Below, one piece after another: positions 25,868 to 35,552 of a stretch of 64,000 nucleotides of DNA (position 1 is its first letter; each line of letters starts with the position of its first letter). This DNA comes from Brevibacillus antibioticus (GTDB taxonomy: Bacteria; Bacillota; Bacilli; Brevibacillales; Brevibacillaceae): the NCBI RefSeq assembly GCF_005217615.1, contig NZ_SZNK01000001.1, positions 3,898,501-3,962,500 of the forward strand, given 5' to 3'. The notes below the pieces were generated by a model that was not told the DNA's origin, did no database searches, and saw only the letters and a list, made by a program, of their open reading frames with translations. The position numbers were made by a program, and so were the translations under genes.

Positions 25868-25942
25868 CTTTTCACCCCTCAAAATTCGGTATTAACTAAT
25901 TTTATTCGGCAACACCTAATATACCATATTTTGTATACAGAA

Positions 25943-25977
25943 ATACAAAAACGCCAAAAACTTGGCGTTTTTGACGT
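25943..25977. terminator. Bidirectional intrinsic terminator
   Basis: AAAACGCCAA and TTGGCGTTTT form the stem, with A and T tracts outside. It ends the flavin-reductase gene on the minus strand. Confidence 0.8.
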
Positions 25978-25978
25978 T

Positions 25979-26581
25979 CTACGTTTCCGATCGATATGTT
26001 TTTCCCAACTGATCACCGAGACTAAAATAATGACGGAAGTTGTAGATCAGCGGATTCCATGCTTGGGGGTTCACGTGATGAGCACTTTGTACAATTTGTT
26101 TGTCTGCATGGACGCAACGCACTTCTGTCTCCACGATCGCAAACATGTCGGCATATTCCGGAAAACGGATTGTGCGGACGACTGCTTCGAGTTGAAGCTG
26201 GCATTCTCCCACTCGTTTTGGACGAACGATATCAGAGTCAACAGGAGTCAAATTGGCTGCCTGAAACTTATTCGCTTCATAGCGGAAGCCAAGCTCCTGT
26301 TTGTAGGTGGGTACGGGATTGCGTCCTGTTAGCGGAGCCAACGCTTCCACTTGCTGCCACATCGAGGCATCCGGCAAATTGATGACACACTCCTGCCGCT
26401 GACGCAAATTTTCCAATCCATGCGAGCCAAACCCGAGTCCCAGAATGACAAAATTCCCCAACGCCCACGACGATGAAATGGGACTGATGTTTGTTGTGCC
26501 ATCTTCATTTTCAGTCGTCAACAGGACGACGGGGGTTCCGTAATACAAAATCTTCGGTTGGATGGTTGTATGGCTTGTCAT
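25979..26581 (-). CDS. Flavin reductase-like, FMN-binding split-barrel protein
   Basis: A 200-residue protein with the flavin reductase-like layout: YYGTPVVLLTTENEDGTTNI near the start followed by SPISSSWALGNFVILGLGFG and VINLPDASMW. These proteins bind FMN and either reduce flavin with NAD(P)H or act as small oxidoreductases. I use the ATG at 26581, which has better spacing to AAGGGGG than the ATG two codons earlier. Monocistronic. The exact reaction is not known. Confidence 0.85.
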   Translation of the reverse strand: MTSHTTIQPKILYYGTPVVLLTTENEDGTTNISPISSSWALGNFVILGLGFGSHGLENLRQRQECVINLPDASMWQQVEALAPLTGRNPVPTYKQELGFRYEANKFQAANLTPVDSDIVRPKRVGECQLQLEAVVRTIRFPEYADMFAIVETEVRCVHADKQIVQSAHHVNPQAWNPLIYNFRHYFSLGDQLGKTYRSET

Positions 26582-26722
26582 GAACATAGCCCCCTTTGAC
26601 TAGAATCCATCTTGCTACGACTTATTCTAGTCGAGGATTATTTCCATCGCGCTCGAAGTGTGAATGTATGCTTACCTCTGCAACAATCTCGTGATAGCCT
26701 CGTTCGTTTGCACGGTATATGT

Positions 26723-28450
26723 CTATACCTTAAATCGGCGAATCATATGCTGCAGCTCTTCTGCCATATTGGAAAGAGCTGTTGCTGACGAAGCGATTTC
26801 CTCCATAGAAGCGAGCTGCTGCTGTGTAGCAGCGGAAACGTTTTGCGTGCCCTCAGCAGTCAAGTCGGAAACTTCGCTGACCAGCTCCATCGCTTGTACG
26901 ACCTGTTCGGTATGGGCAGACACTTCCTGGGCAGATGCAGACACATCGTGAATCTGGTCGGCTACTGTGCCAATCGAGTTCTGAATTTCCCCGAAGGTTT
27001 CGCCCGCACGGTGAACGACGCGAATTCCTTCTTTTACTTCTTGGGTACCTGTTTCCATCGATTCGACCGCGACTTTTGTATCTGTCTGAATCGTACTGAT
27101 CAACTGCGCAATTTTTTGAGCGGACTGAGCTGATTGCTCTGCCAGCTTCCGTACTTCATCTGCTACAACCGCGAATCCACGGCCGTGCTCTCCTGCGCGT
27201 GCTGCTTCAATCGCTGCATTGAGGGCGAGCAGATTGGTCTGATCCGCAATACCTGTAATGACCTCGATGATCTCTCCGATTGCTTGAGAATGATTGCCCA
27301 GACCGTCTATCACAGATGAGAGCTCACGCATCGAAGCGTGGATCGCATTCATTTGTTGAACCGCGGCCTGAATCGACTGGTTGCCTTCTCCTGCCATGTT
27401 GGCTACTTCGCTCACCATATTGGATGTTTGCTGTGCGTTATTTGCGATTTGACGAATTCCTCGTGACATATCATCAATGGATTTCGACCCATTCTCTACA
27501 CTCGCTACCTGGCGATCAACGCCTGCTGCCACTTCTTGAACAGTAACAGCAATCTGTTCAGTGGCCCTGCTTGTCTGATCTGCACTTGCCGTCAATTGCT
27601 CAGCCGATGCGGCTACCTGCTCGGAGGTTCCACCTACCTGACGAATGACAGTGGTTAAACTGCTGGTCATCTCATTGAACGAATTCACCAGATCCAAAAT
27701 CTCGTCACGACTTTTGACAACCAATGGCTCCACACGTAAATCACCATCAGCGACTTTCTTCATCTCTTCCATCAAACGCAAGATCGGTCGACGGATGCTT
27801 GACGTCAGTACGACCGCTAGCGCCACACACGCAATGATAGAGATAATCATGATAATATTCAGGTCCCGCTTGACTGACTCATACAGTTGCGCACTTTCCG
27901 TGCCAGCGCGTTGTGCTCCTTCACTGTTATTCGTCATCATGGCATCCAAATATTTCTTGCGTTCTACAAACAATTCACTGCCTTTTTTCTTGATGCGCTC
28001 CAGCTCGGCCATGTCTGCATCGGTAGCCGGTCTTCTGATATCGACCTTTTTGGCGATTACCACGTATTGCGGACTGAAATCCTCGTATTTTTGCAGCGCC
28101 TGCTTCAATCCTTCAAAATTGTTACGGTCCTCTTCACTGGAAATCGTTTTTTCATAGCTGGCCAATAAGCCGTCCATATAGGCAAATTGGTCATCGACTT
28201 GCTTTGCGTACTTATTCTTGGCATCCATGTTCTCTGTCGTAAGCATGGTTTGCGTAACTCCGTAAATGGCTTCTAGTGTCATGTTGATCTTCAAAATATC
28301 TTCCAGACCTGGGCGCCACTTCGTATTCATTTCCACCATCTTCTGATTCATCTGTTCCATCTTGATAATGGTCGTGATCCCCATAAACAGCATGATGACC
28401 AGGATCAGCGCGTACGCACTACCCAATTTTTTTCCGATCGTCCATTTCAT
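26723..28450 (-). CDS. Methyl-accepting chemotaxis protein
   Basis: A 575-residue membrane receptor. Start chosen at [20 protein letters not shown], since the 35 residues before lack a ribosome-binding site and membrane context. Order: TM1, a 4-helix-bundle ligand domain (about 30-185), TM2 ([20 protein letters not shown]), HAMP, then a long signalling coiled coil with the invariant hairpin tip [20 protein letters not shown] and [20 protein letters not shown]. The 4HB_MCP sensing domain gives no ligand. Together with motAB it shows a chemotactic, motile cell. Confidence 0.95.
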   Translation of the reverse strand: MKWTIGKKLGSAYALILVIMLFMGITTIIKMEQMNQKMVEMNTKWRPGLEDILKINMTLEAIYGVTQTMLTTENMDAKNKYAKQVDDQFAYMDGLLASYEKTISSEEDRNNFEGLKQALQKYEDFSPQYVVIAKKVDIRRPATDADMAELERIKKKGSELFVERKKYLDAMMTNNSEGAQRAGTESAQLYESVKRDLNIIMIISIIACVALAVVLTSSIRRPILRLMEEMKKVADGDLRVEPLVVKSRDEILDLVNSFNEMTSSLTTVIRQVGGTSEQVAASAEQLTASADQTSRATEQIAVTVQEVAAGVDRQVASVENGSKSIDDMSRGIRQIANNAQQTSNMVSEVANMAGEGNQSIQAAVQQMNAIHASMRELSSVIDGLGNHSQAIGEIIEVITGIADQTNLLALNAAIEAARAGEHGRGFAVVADEVRKLAEQSAQSAQKIAQLISTIQTDTKVAVESMETGTQEVKEGIRVVHRAGETFGEIQNSIGTVADQIHDVSASAQEVSAHTEQVVQAMELVSEVSDLTAEGTQNVSAATQQQLASMEEIASSATALSNMAEELQHMIRRFKV

Positions 28451-28626
28451 TTCGTAAACACCACTTTTCTTGACATATGATAATAACGTAATCTCCTTTT
28501 CCCTCCCAACTGATGGAATAAACCTTATTGCACACAAAAAAATGGATCTTTCCACAAAAAATTAAAATCCACCATTCAGAAAACTCCTGTAAGATAGATG
28601 AAAATAAGCGGAATGGAGGACGGTTG

Positions 28627-29769
28627 ATGCAAAACTACGACGTCATTATTGTTGGAGCAGGGTCGATGGGAATGGCAGCTGGCTACTATCTAGCGAAACA
28701 GGGCATGCGTACACTCATGATCGATGCCTTTGATCCCCCACACACGATGGGTAGCCATCATGGGGATACCCGTATCATTCGCCATGCGTACGGAGAAGGA
28801 AAGCAGTACGTCCCGCTTGCGTTGCGAGCGCAACAGTTGTGGTCAGAACTGGAACAAGCATGTGGTATACCGATCTTCGCCAAAACGGGTGTTTTGAACG
28901 CTGGACCCTTGAATTGTCCTTTCCTGAATGAAATTCGGGTGAGCGCCGAGCAGTACTCCCTGCCCTTGGAAGTACTCAATGCCGATGAGGTCATGCAACG
29001 CTGGCCAGGAATCAATCTGCCTACTGATTACTACGGTTGCCTGGAGCCTACTTCAGGTGTGCTTTATTCCGAAAACGGTATTCGTGCCTATCGAGAGCTC
29101 GCCCTTTCCTCAGGAGCTACACTGTTGACGAACACGCCAGTCACGCAGTTGGAGCCAGCAGGAAATGGGTTCATCGTACATACGGAATCTACCAGCTACC
29201 ACGGCGATAAAGTCCTTCTATCCGCCGGTGCTTGGAATGGTTCTCTCCTTGACTCATTGGGCTTGTCCATCCCGCTCACGCCTACACGCAAAACGGTCGC
29301 CTGGTTTGGTGCAGATGAGAACCAGTACAGTGCGGATGGCTTTCCCGCTTTCATCGTTCGCCTTCATGACTCCATGTTCTACGGATTTCCCAGCTTTGAT
29401 GGCAGTGGTGTAAAAATCGGACGCCATGACGGAGGACACGCCATCGATCCCGATAAATTGGAACGTACCTTTGGCACCTATTTGTCAGACGAAGGCGATG
29501 TACGCTCCTTTTTGGAAACGTATATGCCTGGGGCAGCCGGACCATTGCGACAAGGTAAGGTATGCATTTACACCATGACACCGGATGAGCATTTCGTCAT
29601 TGACCGTCATCCTGAACATCCACAGCTCGTATTTGCAGCAGGCTTTTCCGGGCACGGTTTTAAATTCGCAAGTGCGATCGGGGAAGCGACGAGCCAACTG
29701 CTGGTAGAAGGATCATCTTCCCTTGACCTGTCTGTGTTTTCCTGGAAGCGATTCTCCTGTCCCTCATAA
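28627..29769 (+). CDS. solA: SolA-like FAD amine oxidase (N-methyltryptophan/monomeric sarcosine oxidase)
   Basis: A 380-residue flavoenzyme that oxidatively demethylates N-methyl amino acids, producing formaldehyde and hydrogen peroxide. The FAD motif GAGSMGMAAGYYLAKQG is at the N-terminus; GSHHGDTRIIRHAYGEG is characteristic of the MTOX/MSOX group. The Cys in KVCIYTMTPDEHFVID is the expected site of covalent FAD attachment. The ATG at 28627 has GGAGGACGG in front; upstream in-frame codons overlap the chemoreceptor promoter. Sarcosine versus N-methyltryptophan preference cannot be decided. Confidence 0.9.
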   Translation: MQNYDVIIVGAGSMGMAAGYYLAKQGMRTLMIDAFDPPHTMGSHHGDTRIIRHAYGEGKQYVPLALRAQQLWSELEQACGIPIFAKTGVLNAGPLNCPFLNEIRVSAEQYSLPLEVLNADEVMQRWPGINLPTDYYGCLEPTSGVLYSENGIRAYRELALSSGATLLTNTPVTQLEPAGNGFIVHTESTSYHGDKVLLSAGAWNGSLLDSLGLSIPLTPTRKTVAWFGADENQYSADGFPAFIVRLHDSMFYGFPSFDGSGVKIGRHDGGHAIDPDKLERTFGTYLSDEGDVRSFLETYMPGAAGPLRQGKVCIYTMTPDEHFVIDRHPEHPQLVFAAGFSGHGFKFASAIGEATSQLLVEGSSSLDLSVFSWKRFSCPS

Positions 29770-29771
29770 GT

Positions 29772-29818
29772 GAAAAAAGCCTCTCACCACGTTAATATTG
29801 GCAGGAGGCTTTCTTTCG
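29772..29818. terminator. Bidirectional intrinsic terminator
   Basis: AAAAGCCTC and GAGGCTTTC form the stem between the convergent solA and tgl genes. Confidence 0.7.
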
Positions 29819-29820
29819 TT

Positions 29821-30651
29821 TTACCACTCCCAAGACAAAGAACCGATCTGCGCTGTAATTCGACTGCTCGCTTGTATGGGATGGCCGGAAACTCGCATGG
29901 TAGAGCGACCGTTGTCGTAGGGAAACAGGTAGGCGAAACCGGGCCGAGTCGCCTGATTAACCAAATAGGCAGACCTCATTGCTCCCTCTCTTCGTTGTTC
30001 ATTCAAAAATGCTACCATCTCACTCGCTCGTTTGATCCCCGCACCATGCCCGTAGTACAAGCCATTACCGAGCACTACTGCATTTTCTCCTTGCCACTGC
30101 GGTGTCGCCCGATCGTAATCAGGATTGGCAAAATAAATCACATCACCAGGCAAGAAGGTATTTGTCCTTATTGTTTGCAAGTCCAGATCCTGATCGTACC
30201 GCCAGTCATATAGCAAGATGTCCGAAAACATTCTCTCAAAATCCGGTAAACGAATGGACTGTAGGACTGCATGATAAATAATAATGACCATCGCCGTAGC
30301 GCACTCCGTGGCGTATCTTTGGCCCTCACGAAAAATATTGATAATCCCGCTGGATGGTAGCACTCCGGGTCGCAAGCGGAATCCGCCCTGGTCTGTTCGA
30401 ATCCAGTAAGCTGGATTGGCACGAGATTCTTCAAAAGTAGAAAAGGCTAGGCCGCTTTCGTTCAGTGCCAAGGCAGACCTCACCAGATGATCGCGCGTTT
30501 TTAGTTCAAATTGCAGGAGCTCAGGAGTCGGATATTCAAATACTTCATCACTACGTGCCATAATCGCTACTATTTCACGCTGTACCGGATTTAATCCCCA
30601 TTCCGCTGCCAACGCGGCGGGATTAGCTGGTCTCCCCGCTATGACGATCAT
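29821..30651 (-). CDS. tgl: Spore coat transglutaminase (protein-glutamine gamma-glutamyltransferase)
   Basis: Makes gamma-glutamyl-lysine isopeptide cross-links between spore coat proteins such as GerQ. The 276-residue protein matches the Tgl family: YATECATAMVIIIYHAVL (catalytic Cys117 preceded by Glu116), ILLYDWRYDQDL, PGDVIYFANPDYD and QWQGENAVVLG, which includes the second catalytic Glu. The ATG at 30651 has GGGGAGG; a GTG six codons earlier is less likely. B. subtilis Tgl is 245 residues; the extra residues are at the C-terminus. In Bacillus it is expressed late in the mother cell. Confidence 0.92.
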   Translation of the reverse strand: MIVIAGRPANPAALAAEWGLNPVQREIVAIMARSDEVFEYPTPELLQFELKTRDHLVRSALALNESGLAFSTFEESRANPAYWIRTDQGGFRLRPGVLPSSGIINIFREGQRYATECATAMVIIIYHAVLQSIRLPDFERMFSDILLYDWRYDQDLDLQTIRTNTFLPGDVIYFANPDYDRATPQWQGENAVVLGNGLYYGHGAGIKRASEMVAFLNEQRREGAMRSAYLVNQATRPGFAYLFPYDNGRSTMRVSGHPIQASSRITAQIGSLSWEW

Positions 30652-30739
30652 ATACAACCTCCCCTTCACACACTGTCCTTCTTATTTGTATGCGAAAGCC
30701 TATGTCCACGTGATCGACTAAAAAACCATCAGATAAGCA

Positions 30740-30970
30740 CGGAACATAGTGGTGGAGAAGAAAAAGCACAGTTCTCTTCGACTCTGACACGCCAGCAGGG
30801 GGGATTCACTGGACGTCTCCACTACAAAAAGGGGACCGTCGAGCCAAAGCCACCCTACGGGCGGAAGATTCTCAGGGGAGAAGTGTTCGACAAGCGTGGT
30901 CCCCTTTTTGTAGTTCCGACTGGGTAGGCGTTGTCAAGGTCTGCGAGCCCTGTGCTTTTTCTTCTCACTA
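30740..30970 (+). repeat. Nested-palindrome element, copy C (single)
   Basis: An isolated member of the same structural family. The outer stem GAGAAGAAAAAGCACAG (30755-30771) pairs exactly with 30950-30966. The inner stem CTACAAAAAGGGGACC (30822-30837) pairs exactly with 30898-30913, and GTCGA/TCGAC continues it. The 3' junction has CCGACTGGGTAGGCG, comparable to CTCGGTAGG in the other copies, and the 5' edge has TAGTGGTGGAGAAG. Both stems have sequences unlike A or B. It lies between tgl and the 3' end of the EamA gene, and has no convergent partner. Confidence 0.8.
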
Positions 30971-31002
30971 GCCTTGTGCGTTGATCGGTACCATCCTAAT
31001 AA

Positions 31003-31040
31003 AAATCCCACGTCTGTTTGATCAGACGTGGGATTTCCTT
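31003..31040. terminator. Bidirectional intrinsic terminator
   Basis: AAATCCCACGTCTG and CAGACGTGGGATTT form a 14-bp stem; the T-run favours the minus strand (EamA gene). Confidence 0.88.
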
Positions 31041-31041
31041 T

Positions 31042-31953
31042 TTAGCCTTGTGCTTGCTTGACTGTATGTGGTGCCGGGGTCGAGACATGCTTTAAACGCG
31101 AGAACATATAGCAGCCGACAATGACGATCACACTGCCGAGCAATTGGATGATGGTCATGCGCTCCCCGAGCAAAAGAAACGCGAGAATGGCCGTAAAAAT
31201 AGGATTGAAATTGAGGAACATACCGGCTGAGGTTGCGCCCACCTGTTGCACACCGATATTCCACAACACCATACTGACGACAGTCGCCATTACACCAACG
31301 TAGAACAAAGACAGCCAGAACGTCCAGTCTGTGTTGCTGATCGTAAATGTGGTGACATTAAAGGGCAGCATCAATGCGACACCGAAAATCCCCGAGTACA
31401 GTGTGGACATCATCGGCGAGACAGTCTTCATCGCCCAGCGCCCGCATACGGAGTAAATCCCCCACATAGCGACAGCGGCGAGCATCCACAAATCGCCCGT
31501 GTTGAAGTGCAACTGGGACAAGTGTGTGAAGTCTCCTTTGGTCATCACCACAAGCACACCTGCAAACGAGACCAGCATCGCGAGAATCTGCAACGGTCGA
31601 ATTTTATCGCCCATCAACAATAAGGAAAAAATCGCGATCGAAACCGGATTCAGCGTGGACAATAGCCCGACATTGGTCGCGTCTGTCCGCTCAAGTGCCC
31701 AGAACATGAATAAATTAAAAAGTGCTACGCCAGTCACTCCCATCACTATCAAAGGAAGAAGTGCCTCTCGCGTTGGAAATATCCGCTTTTCGCGTATCCA
31801 AACAACCGGCAACAAGCAAACAACAGCAATGAGCCAGCGCAAATTGGTCAACGTCAAGGAAGACGCGTGCCCGACGAGAAATTTGCCGACAACAAAATTT
31901 CCTCCCCAAAGGAAGCTGGTACAGAGTAATAGGACGATATATAGCGGTCTCAT
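31042..31953 (-). CDS. EamA/DMT-family transporter
   Basis: A 303-residue protein with ten hydrophobic segments arranged as two EamA repeats (SFLWGGNFVVGKFLVGHASS in the first; GIYSVCGRWAMKTVSPMMST opening the second). The ATG at 31953 has AGGAGG five bases upstream. Members export metabolites or amino acids (RhaT/YdcZ/RarD-like); the substrate here is unknown. The C-terminus has a short basic tail. Apparently monocistronic. Confidence 0.88.
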   Translation of the reverse strand: MRPLYIVLLLCTSFLWGGNFVVGKFLVGHASSLTLTNLRWLIAVVCLLPVVWIREKRIFPTREALLPLIVMGVTGVALFNLFMFWALERTDATNVGLLSTLNPVSIAIFSLLLMGDKIRPLQILAMLVSFAGVLVVMTKGDFTHLSQLHFNTGDLWMLAAVAMWGIYSVCGRWAMKTVSPMMSTLYSGIFGVALMLPFNVTTFTISNTDWTFWLSLFYVGVMATVVSMVLWNIGVQQVGATSAGMFLNFNPIFTAILAFLLLGERMTIIQLLGSVIVIVGCYMFSRLKHVSTPAPHTVKQAQG

Positions 31954-32081
31954 GTTGCCTCCTGCCAAGATGAAAGAGTTAAATGAAGCTTTTATTTGTC
32001 CTCTATCATACACCTTTCGCCAGCATTTGGGCGGTCATGTTGCACTTTCCATTTCTATCCTCTTAAAATCCAAACCTTCCT

Positions 32082-32780
32082 TCACACAGCCAGCCACGAC
32101 ATGATCACCGGCAGCAAGGTAAACGCCCATACCACCGTAATCATCGCTCCGGCGATCACAGCCAAAGTCGCACTGCTTCCTTCTGTTTCCCCACGCTCAA
32201 ACGCTTTTACCATCCCCAACGCATGTGCGCCCATTCCGTACATCAAGCCGATGGAAACGGGATGACGGAGCCTCATACTCTTGATGATTTTAGGAGCCAA
32301 AAAAACGCCTGCGAAGCTGGTCAGCATGCCGAATACTGCCGTCATCGTCGGCATTCCGCCAATCGCTTCGGTTACGCTCATCGCAATCGGCAGGGTAATC
32401 GAGCGAGGAATAACGCTAATCGCCGCTTCTTTTCCCAATCCGACTAACATCGTCGTGGAGACACCTGCAATGATGGCAATGAGGGAACCCGTAGCTAGAC
32501 TCGTCAAAATCATCCGGCGATGCGCCATTAACACCGACCAATTTCGGTACAGCGGAATCGCAAACGCCACTGTGACTACACTCATCATCTCACTAATGAG
32601 CGAGGTCGCTTCGCTGTACACCTGATAAGGAATACCTGCGAAAAGCAAAAACAGAATCAAGCCAATCGGCGCCAATATGGCCGGAGAAAACAGCAGAGAC
32701 GGTCTTTTCTTGTTGAACCGTTTGGCTGCATAGAAGAAAACGAGTGTCAGGAGCACACTAGATGTTTTCCACAGGATCAT
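32082..32780 (-). CDS. LrgB/CidB-family membrane protein
   Basis: A 232-residue protein with multiple membrane helices and the family block SVIPRSITLPIAMSVTEAIG followed by GGMPTMTAVFGMLTSFAGV, and GLMYGMGAHALGMVKAFERG near the end. CidB/LrgB proteins work with the small holin-like CidA/LrgA to influence murein hydrolase activity, or pyruvate transport in some Firmicutes. Its start lies inside the end of the preceding gene (23-base overlap). Confidence 0.93.
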   Translation of the reverse strand: MILWKTSSVLLTLVFFYAAKRFNKKRPSLLFSPAILAPIGLILFLLFAGIPYQVYSEATSLISEMMSVVTVAFAIPLYRNWSVLMAHRRMILTSLATGSLIAIIAGVSTTMLVGLGKEAAISVIPRSITLPIAMSVTEAIGGMPTMTAVFGMLTSFAGVFLAPKIIKSMRLRHPVSIGLMYGMGAHALGMVKAFERGETEGSSATLAVIAGAMITVVWAFTLLPVIMSWLAV

Positions 32781-33147
32781 GCTGTTTCACCTCTCCACGA
32801 TTGAACATGCGCTCAGCAACAACGCCTGTCGAAACCATCACAAGCGCACAACCGCTCACGACGACCACAAGCACCAGCAATCCTTTTATACCTAATAACC
32901 ATGGATATTGCATCATCCCAACCAGCGATGGTACGAAAAACAGGATCATTTGCGAGAATAACAGGGTCGCTCCTGCTTCCACCCACTGTAGACGAATCAA
33001 GCCGGTATATAGACAAATAAACAAAAGTGCGAGTCCGATCAAACTGCCCGGAACAGGAAGGTGAAAAAACGAGCTTACCCATTTCCCGAGCCAGGTGAAG
33101 CCGAACAAAAGCAAAACTTGTGCGATGATGGAGAACCATCTTTTCAT
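32758..33147 (-). CDS. LrgA/CidA-family holin-like protein
   Basis: A 129-residue, four-helix protein with the family features FHLPVPGSLIGLALLFICL and LLFSQMILFFVPSLVGMMQY. The ATG at 33147 has GGGGTGG upstream; the frame runs a further 29 codons without support. It is the first gene of a two-gene unit with the LrgB/CidB partner, downstream of a LysR regulator, which is the cidR-cidA-cidB order. Overflow-metabolite control by CidR is likely (inference). Confidence 0.92.
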   Translation of the reverse strand: MKRWFSIIAQVLLLFGFTWLGKWVSSFFHLPVPGSLIGLALLFICLYTGLIRLQWVEAGATLLFSQMILFFVPSLVGMMQYPWLLGIKGLLVLVVVVSGCALVMVSTGVVAERMFNRGEVKQHDPVENI

Positions 33148-33261
33148 CGAGACCACCCCAGTTGCTCTACAAAGGTTGTTCAAAAAGTCACTGTTTGAAC
33201 GAGTTACCTTCATTCTAAGCCGTCTCGATTCCATTCGTACAATACATAAAAATCATCATTT

Positions 33262-34158
33262 CTATTCCATTTGGTTATAGCTGTACATTTTCTCTACAAA
33301 CGATATGAAAGCCTTTGTCGCATGCGATAAATACCCTTCTTTTCGATAAATCAAGGCATACTGCCAGTCAATCACCGGGTAGGAAATGTTGACGGTGTGC
33401 AATTGTCCGTTATTCAAACGTCTCACGATCGAGCGTGGAATGAGTGAGATCCCCAGTTGGGTAGCCACCATCTCTCCGACAAAATCCCATAAAGAGCTCA
33501 TGTAAGCGACTTTCGGTTCAAAGCCGGACAGCTTGCACGCTTGGCGTACCACATCATGCATCGCGTACTCTTCGGTAAACAAAATGAAAGCCTCGTCCTT
33601 GAGCTGTTCCAAGCTCACCTCATCGACTCCCGCGAGCCAATGCTCCTGATGAACGATCGCGACGAGGTCCTCTGCGAGCAAGGGAACTGCCACAAATTTC
33701 TCCTGATCCGTTGGAAGAACGGTTAATGCCACATCGATGCTGCCTTGTTCCATTTGGATTTCAAGCAGCTTGGCGCTGTATTCCTTCATCTCGATATCAA
33801 TGCCTGGATACTGCTTTTTAAACAAGGCAATTACATTCGGCAAGAGAAAGGAACCCACCGTTGGCATCATGCCCAGCTTAACCCGCCCCCGCTCGACATT
33901 TCGCAATTCTGCAATCGAGGACGACATGCCTTCCATCAGTTGCAACACTTTGGTCGCATAGCTGTAGACCATTTCCCCTGCGTCTGTCAGGTCCATTTTC
34001 CGCTCCGTCCGATCCAGCAGAACTACCTCTAGCTCTTCTTCCAATGCCTTGATCATTTTGCTAATAGAAGGCTGAGAGACGTGGAGGGATTGCGCGGCCT
34101 TCGTAAAGTTTTTATGTTTGACTACTTCCACAAAGTAATGCAGCTGTCGAATATCCAT
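33262..34158 (-). CDS. LysR-family regulator (CidR-like)
   Basis: A 298-residue LysR protein: N-terminal winged helix (MDIRQLHYFVEVVKHKNFTK, AQSLHVSQPSISKMIKALEE) and a periplasmic-binding-type effector domain (VKLGMMPTVGSFLLPNVIAL). It lies 115 bases upstream of the lrgA/lrgB-like pair on the same strand, so it is probably their activator, as YwbI/CidR is. Effectors of CidR are acetate or pyruvate in staphylococci and B. anthracis (family knowledge). Confidence 0.9.
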   Translation of the reverse strand: MDIRQLHYFVEVVKHKNFTKAAQSLHVSQPSISKMIKALEEELEVVLLDRTERKMDLTDAGEMVYSYATKVLQLMEGMSSSIAELRNVERGRVKLGMMPTVGSFLLPNVIALFKKQYPGIDIEMKEYSAKLLEIQMEQGSIDVALTVLPTDQEKFVAVPLLAEDLVAIVHQEHWLAGVDEVSLEQLKDEAFILFTEEYAMHDVVRQACKLSGFEPKVAYMSSLWDFVGEMVATQLGISLIPRSIVRRLNNGQLHTVNISYPVIDWQYALIYRKEGYLSHATKAFISFVEKMYSYNQME

Positions 34159-34219
34159 GATGCCCTCCGTTTTCGTCCAATCAAAAGCGTTAGCTACAGA
34201 TTACCACAGGCGGGAGTAT

Positions 34220-34260
34220 GCGAAAAAGCCAGGTACGCAGTCGCGCCCTGGCTTTTCCTC
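34220..34260. terminator. Intrinsic terminator
   Basis: AAAAGCCAGG and CCTGGCTTTT form the stem; it ends the Ig-like protein gene on the minus strand. Confidence 0.78.
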
Positions 34261-34269
34261 CAGCGTGAG

Positions 34270-35388
34270 TTACTTCACGGTTACCTGTATTTTTATGACT
34301 TTTCCATTATACGTCGCCGCAATCGTTGCACGCCCTGCTTTCACAGCCGTGACCTTACCATTCGCTACAGTCACAACGGAGCTGTTCGTGGAGATCCAGT
34401 CTGAATTGGTTGTGACATCACCTTTAGTTTTGTCCGTATAGACAGCAGATACTTTCAAGTCTTTTGATTCACCGACTTTAAGATCGACCTTTTTCATGTC
34501 AAATTCCAGCTTGGAGATGACAGCAGACTCTACAGGGATCGCGATCGTCTTTCCACCGTAAGTTGCTTTGATTCTCGTTTTGCCAGAGCCTACAGTTTTC
34601 ACCACTCCATTTTCAACTGTAGCGACTTTTTCATTGTCGGATGTCCACTTGGCTTTGCTTGTTACATCTACTTTTTCTTTGGTAGACAAGGTAGCCAACA
34701 GCGTAACCGACTGGGTAGTGTCTAGACGCAGATACAGCTTTTTCTTATCGCTGTCCAGCTTGGAGACGACATCCACCTCTACTGGAATGGATACGCTTTT
34801 TCCAGCGTACTTCACTTTGAGCTTCGCTGTGCCCGAGCCTACTGCCGTAACCAAACCATTCGTTACTGTGACGATTTCCTTATTATCGCTTTCCCACTCT
34901 GCCTGAGCCGTTACAACAGCAGTAGATTTGTCAGAGAAGGTTGCTGTTGCGTTTACCTGTTTCGTGCTTCCCGCGCTGAGAGCCAGTTTCTTCTGGTCAG
35001 CAGTGAGCTTGGAAATCACATCGATCTCAATAGGGACAGTCACACTTTTGCCCCCGAAGCTTGCTTTCACTCTTGTTTTTCCGGAATTAACAGCGGTTAC
35101 CAAGCCTTTTTCAACGCTGGCGATGTCACTGTCAGAGGAAGTCCACTCCGCTTGCTGTGTGACGTCCTCCGTTGTTTTATCCGTGTATTGCACGCGGACA
35201 GTCAACTGCTGCGTCCCCGCTTTTTTCAAGTTTACTGTCTTTTTATCAACCACAAGCTTGGAAATCTTCTTCTGCGTACTTGTCGTCGCAGAATTTGCCA
35301 ATGCCGGTACATGGCCGACACTGGAAAAGATCAGCCCGACGGTAACAGCCGTAGCGAGCATTCCTTTTTGCCAGTTTCTCATGCTCAT
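34270..35388 (-). CDS. Secreted protein with four bacterial Ig-like (Big_2) repeats
   Basis: A 372-residue exported protein. Signal peptide MSMRNWQKGMLATAVTVGLI to about residue 32, then four tandem repeats of roughly 85 residues. Each starts with a variant of ISKL..DKKKV, contains a W-T/E-S-D/T-N motif (AEWTSSDSDIASV, AEWESDNKEIVTV, AKWTSDNEKVATV, SDWISTNSSVVTV) and ends VTAVxSGxTxxxAxYxGK. There is no LPXTG, SLH or other anchor, so it is likely released or held through binding. Big_2 domains commonly mediate adhesion. The ATG at 35388 has AGGAG six bases away. Confidence 0.9.
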   Translation of the reverse strand: MSMRNWQKGMLATAVTVGLIFSSVGHVPALANSATTSTQKKISKLVVDKKTVNLKKAGTQQLTVRVQYTDKTTEDVTQQAEWTSSDSDIASVEKGLVTAVNSGKTRVKASFGGKSVTVPIEIDVISKLTADQKKLALSAGSTKQVNATATFSDKSTAVVTAQAEWESDNKEIVTVTNGLVTAVGSGTAKLKVKYAGKSVSIPVEVDVVSKLDSDKKKLYLRLDTTQSVTLLATLSTKEKVDVTSKAKWTSDNEKVATVENGVVKTVGSGKTRIKATYGGKTIAIPVESAVISKLEFDMKKVDLKVGESKDLKVSAVYTDKTKGDVTTNSDWISTNSSVVTVANGKVTAVKAGRATIAATYNGKVIKIQVTVK

Positions 35389-35504
35389 ATCCCTCTCCTC
35401 TCTATTTTCCACCATTTTCTATATCGGCTAAACAACTGTACTTCTTGAATACAAAACGGCAAGGAAATCCATGATTCTTCACCAAATGGCTCCCAGATCA
35501 ACTG

Positions 35505-35542
35505 GTCCAAACAAAACCATCCGAATCACCTCGGATGGCTGC
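35505..35542 (-). terminator. Intrinsic terminator after metA
   Basis: On the minus strand AGCCATCCGA and TCGGATGGTT form the stem, followed by TTGTTT. Confidence 0.8.
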
Positions 35543-35552
35543 TACGATGCTG

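Noticed and set aside
34270..35388. CRISPR or simple DNA repeats in the Ig-like gene
   Set aside because: The repetition is at protein-domain level (four Big_2 units) with diverged DNA; no short direct-repeat array exists.
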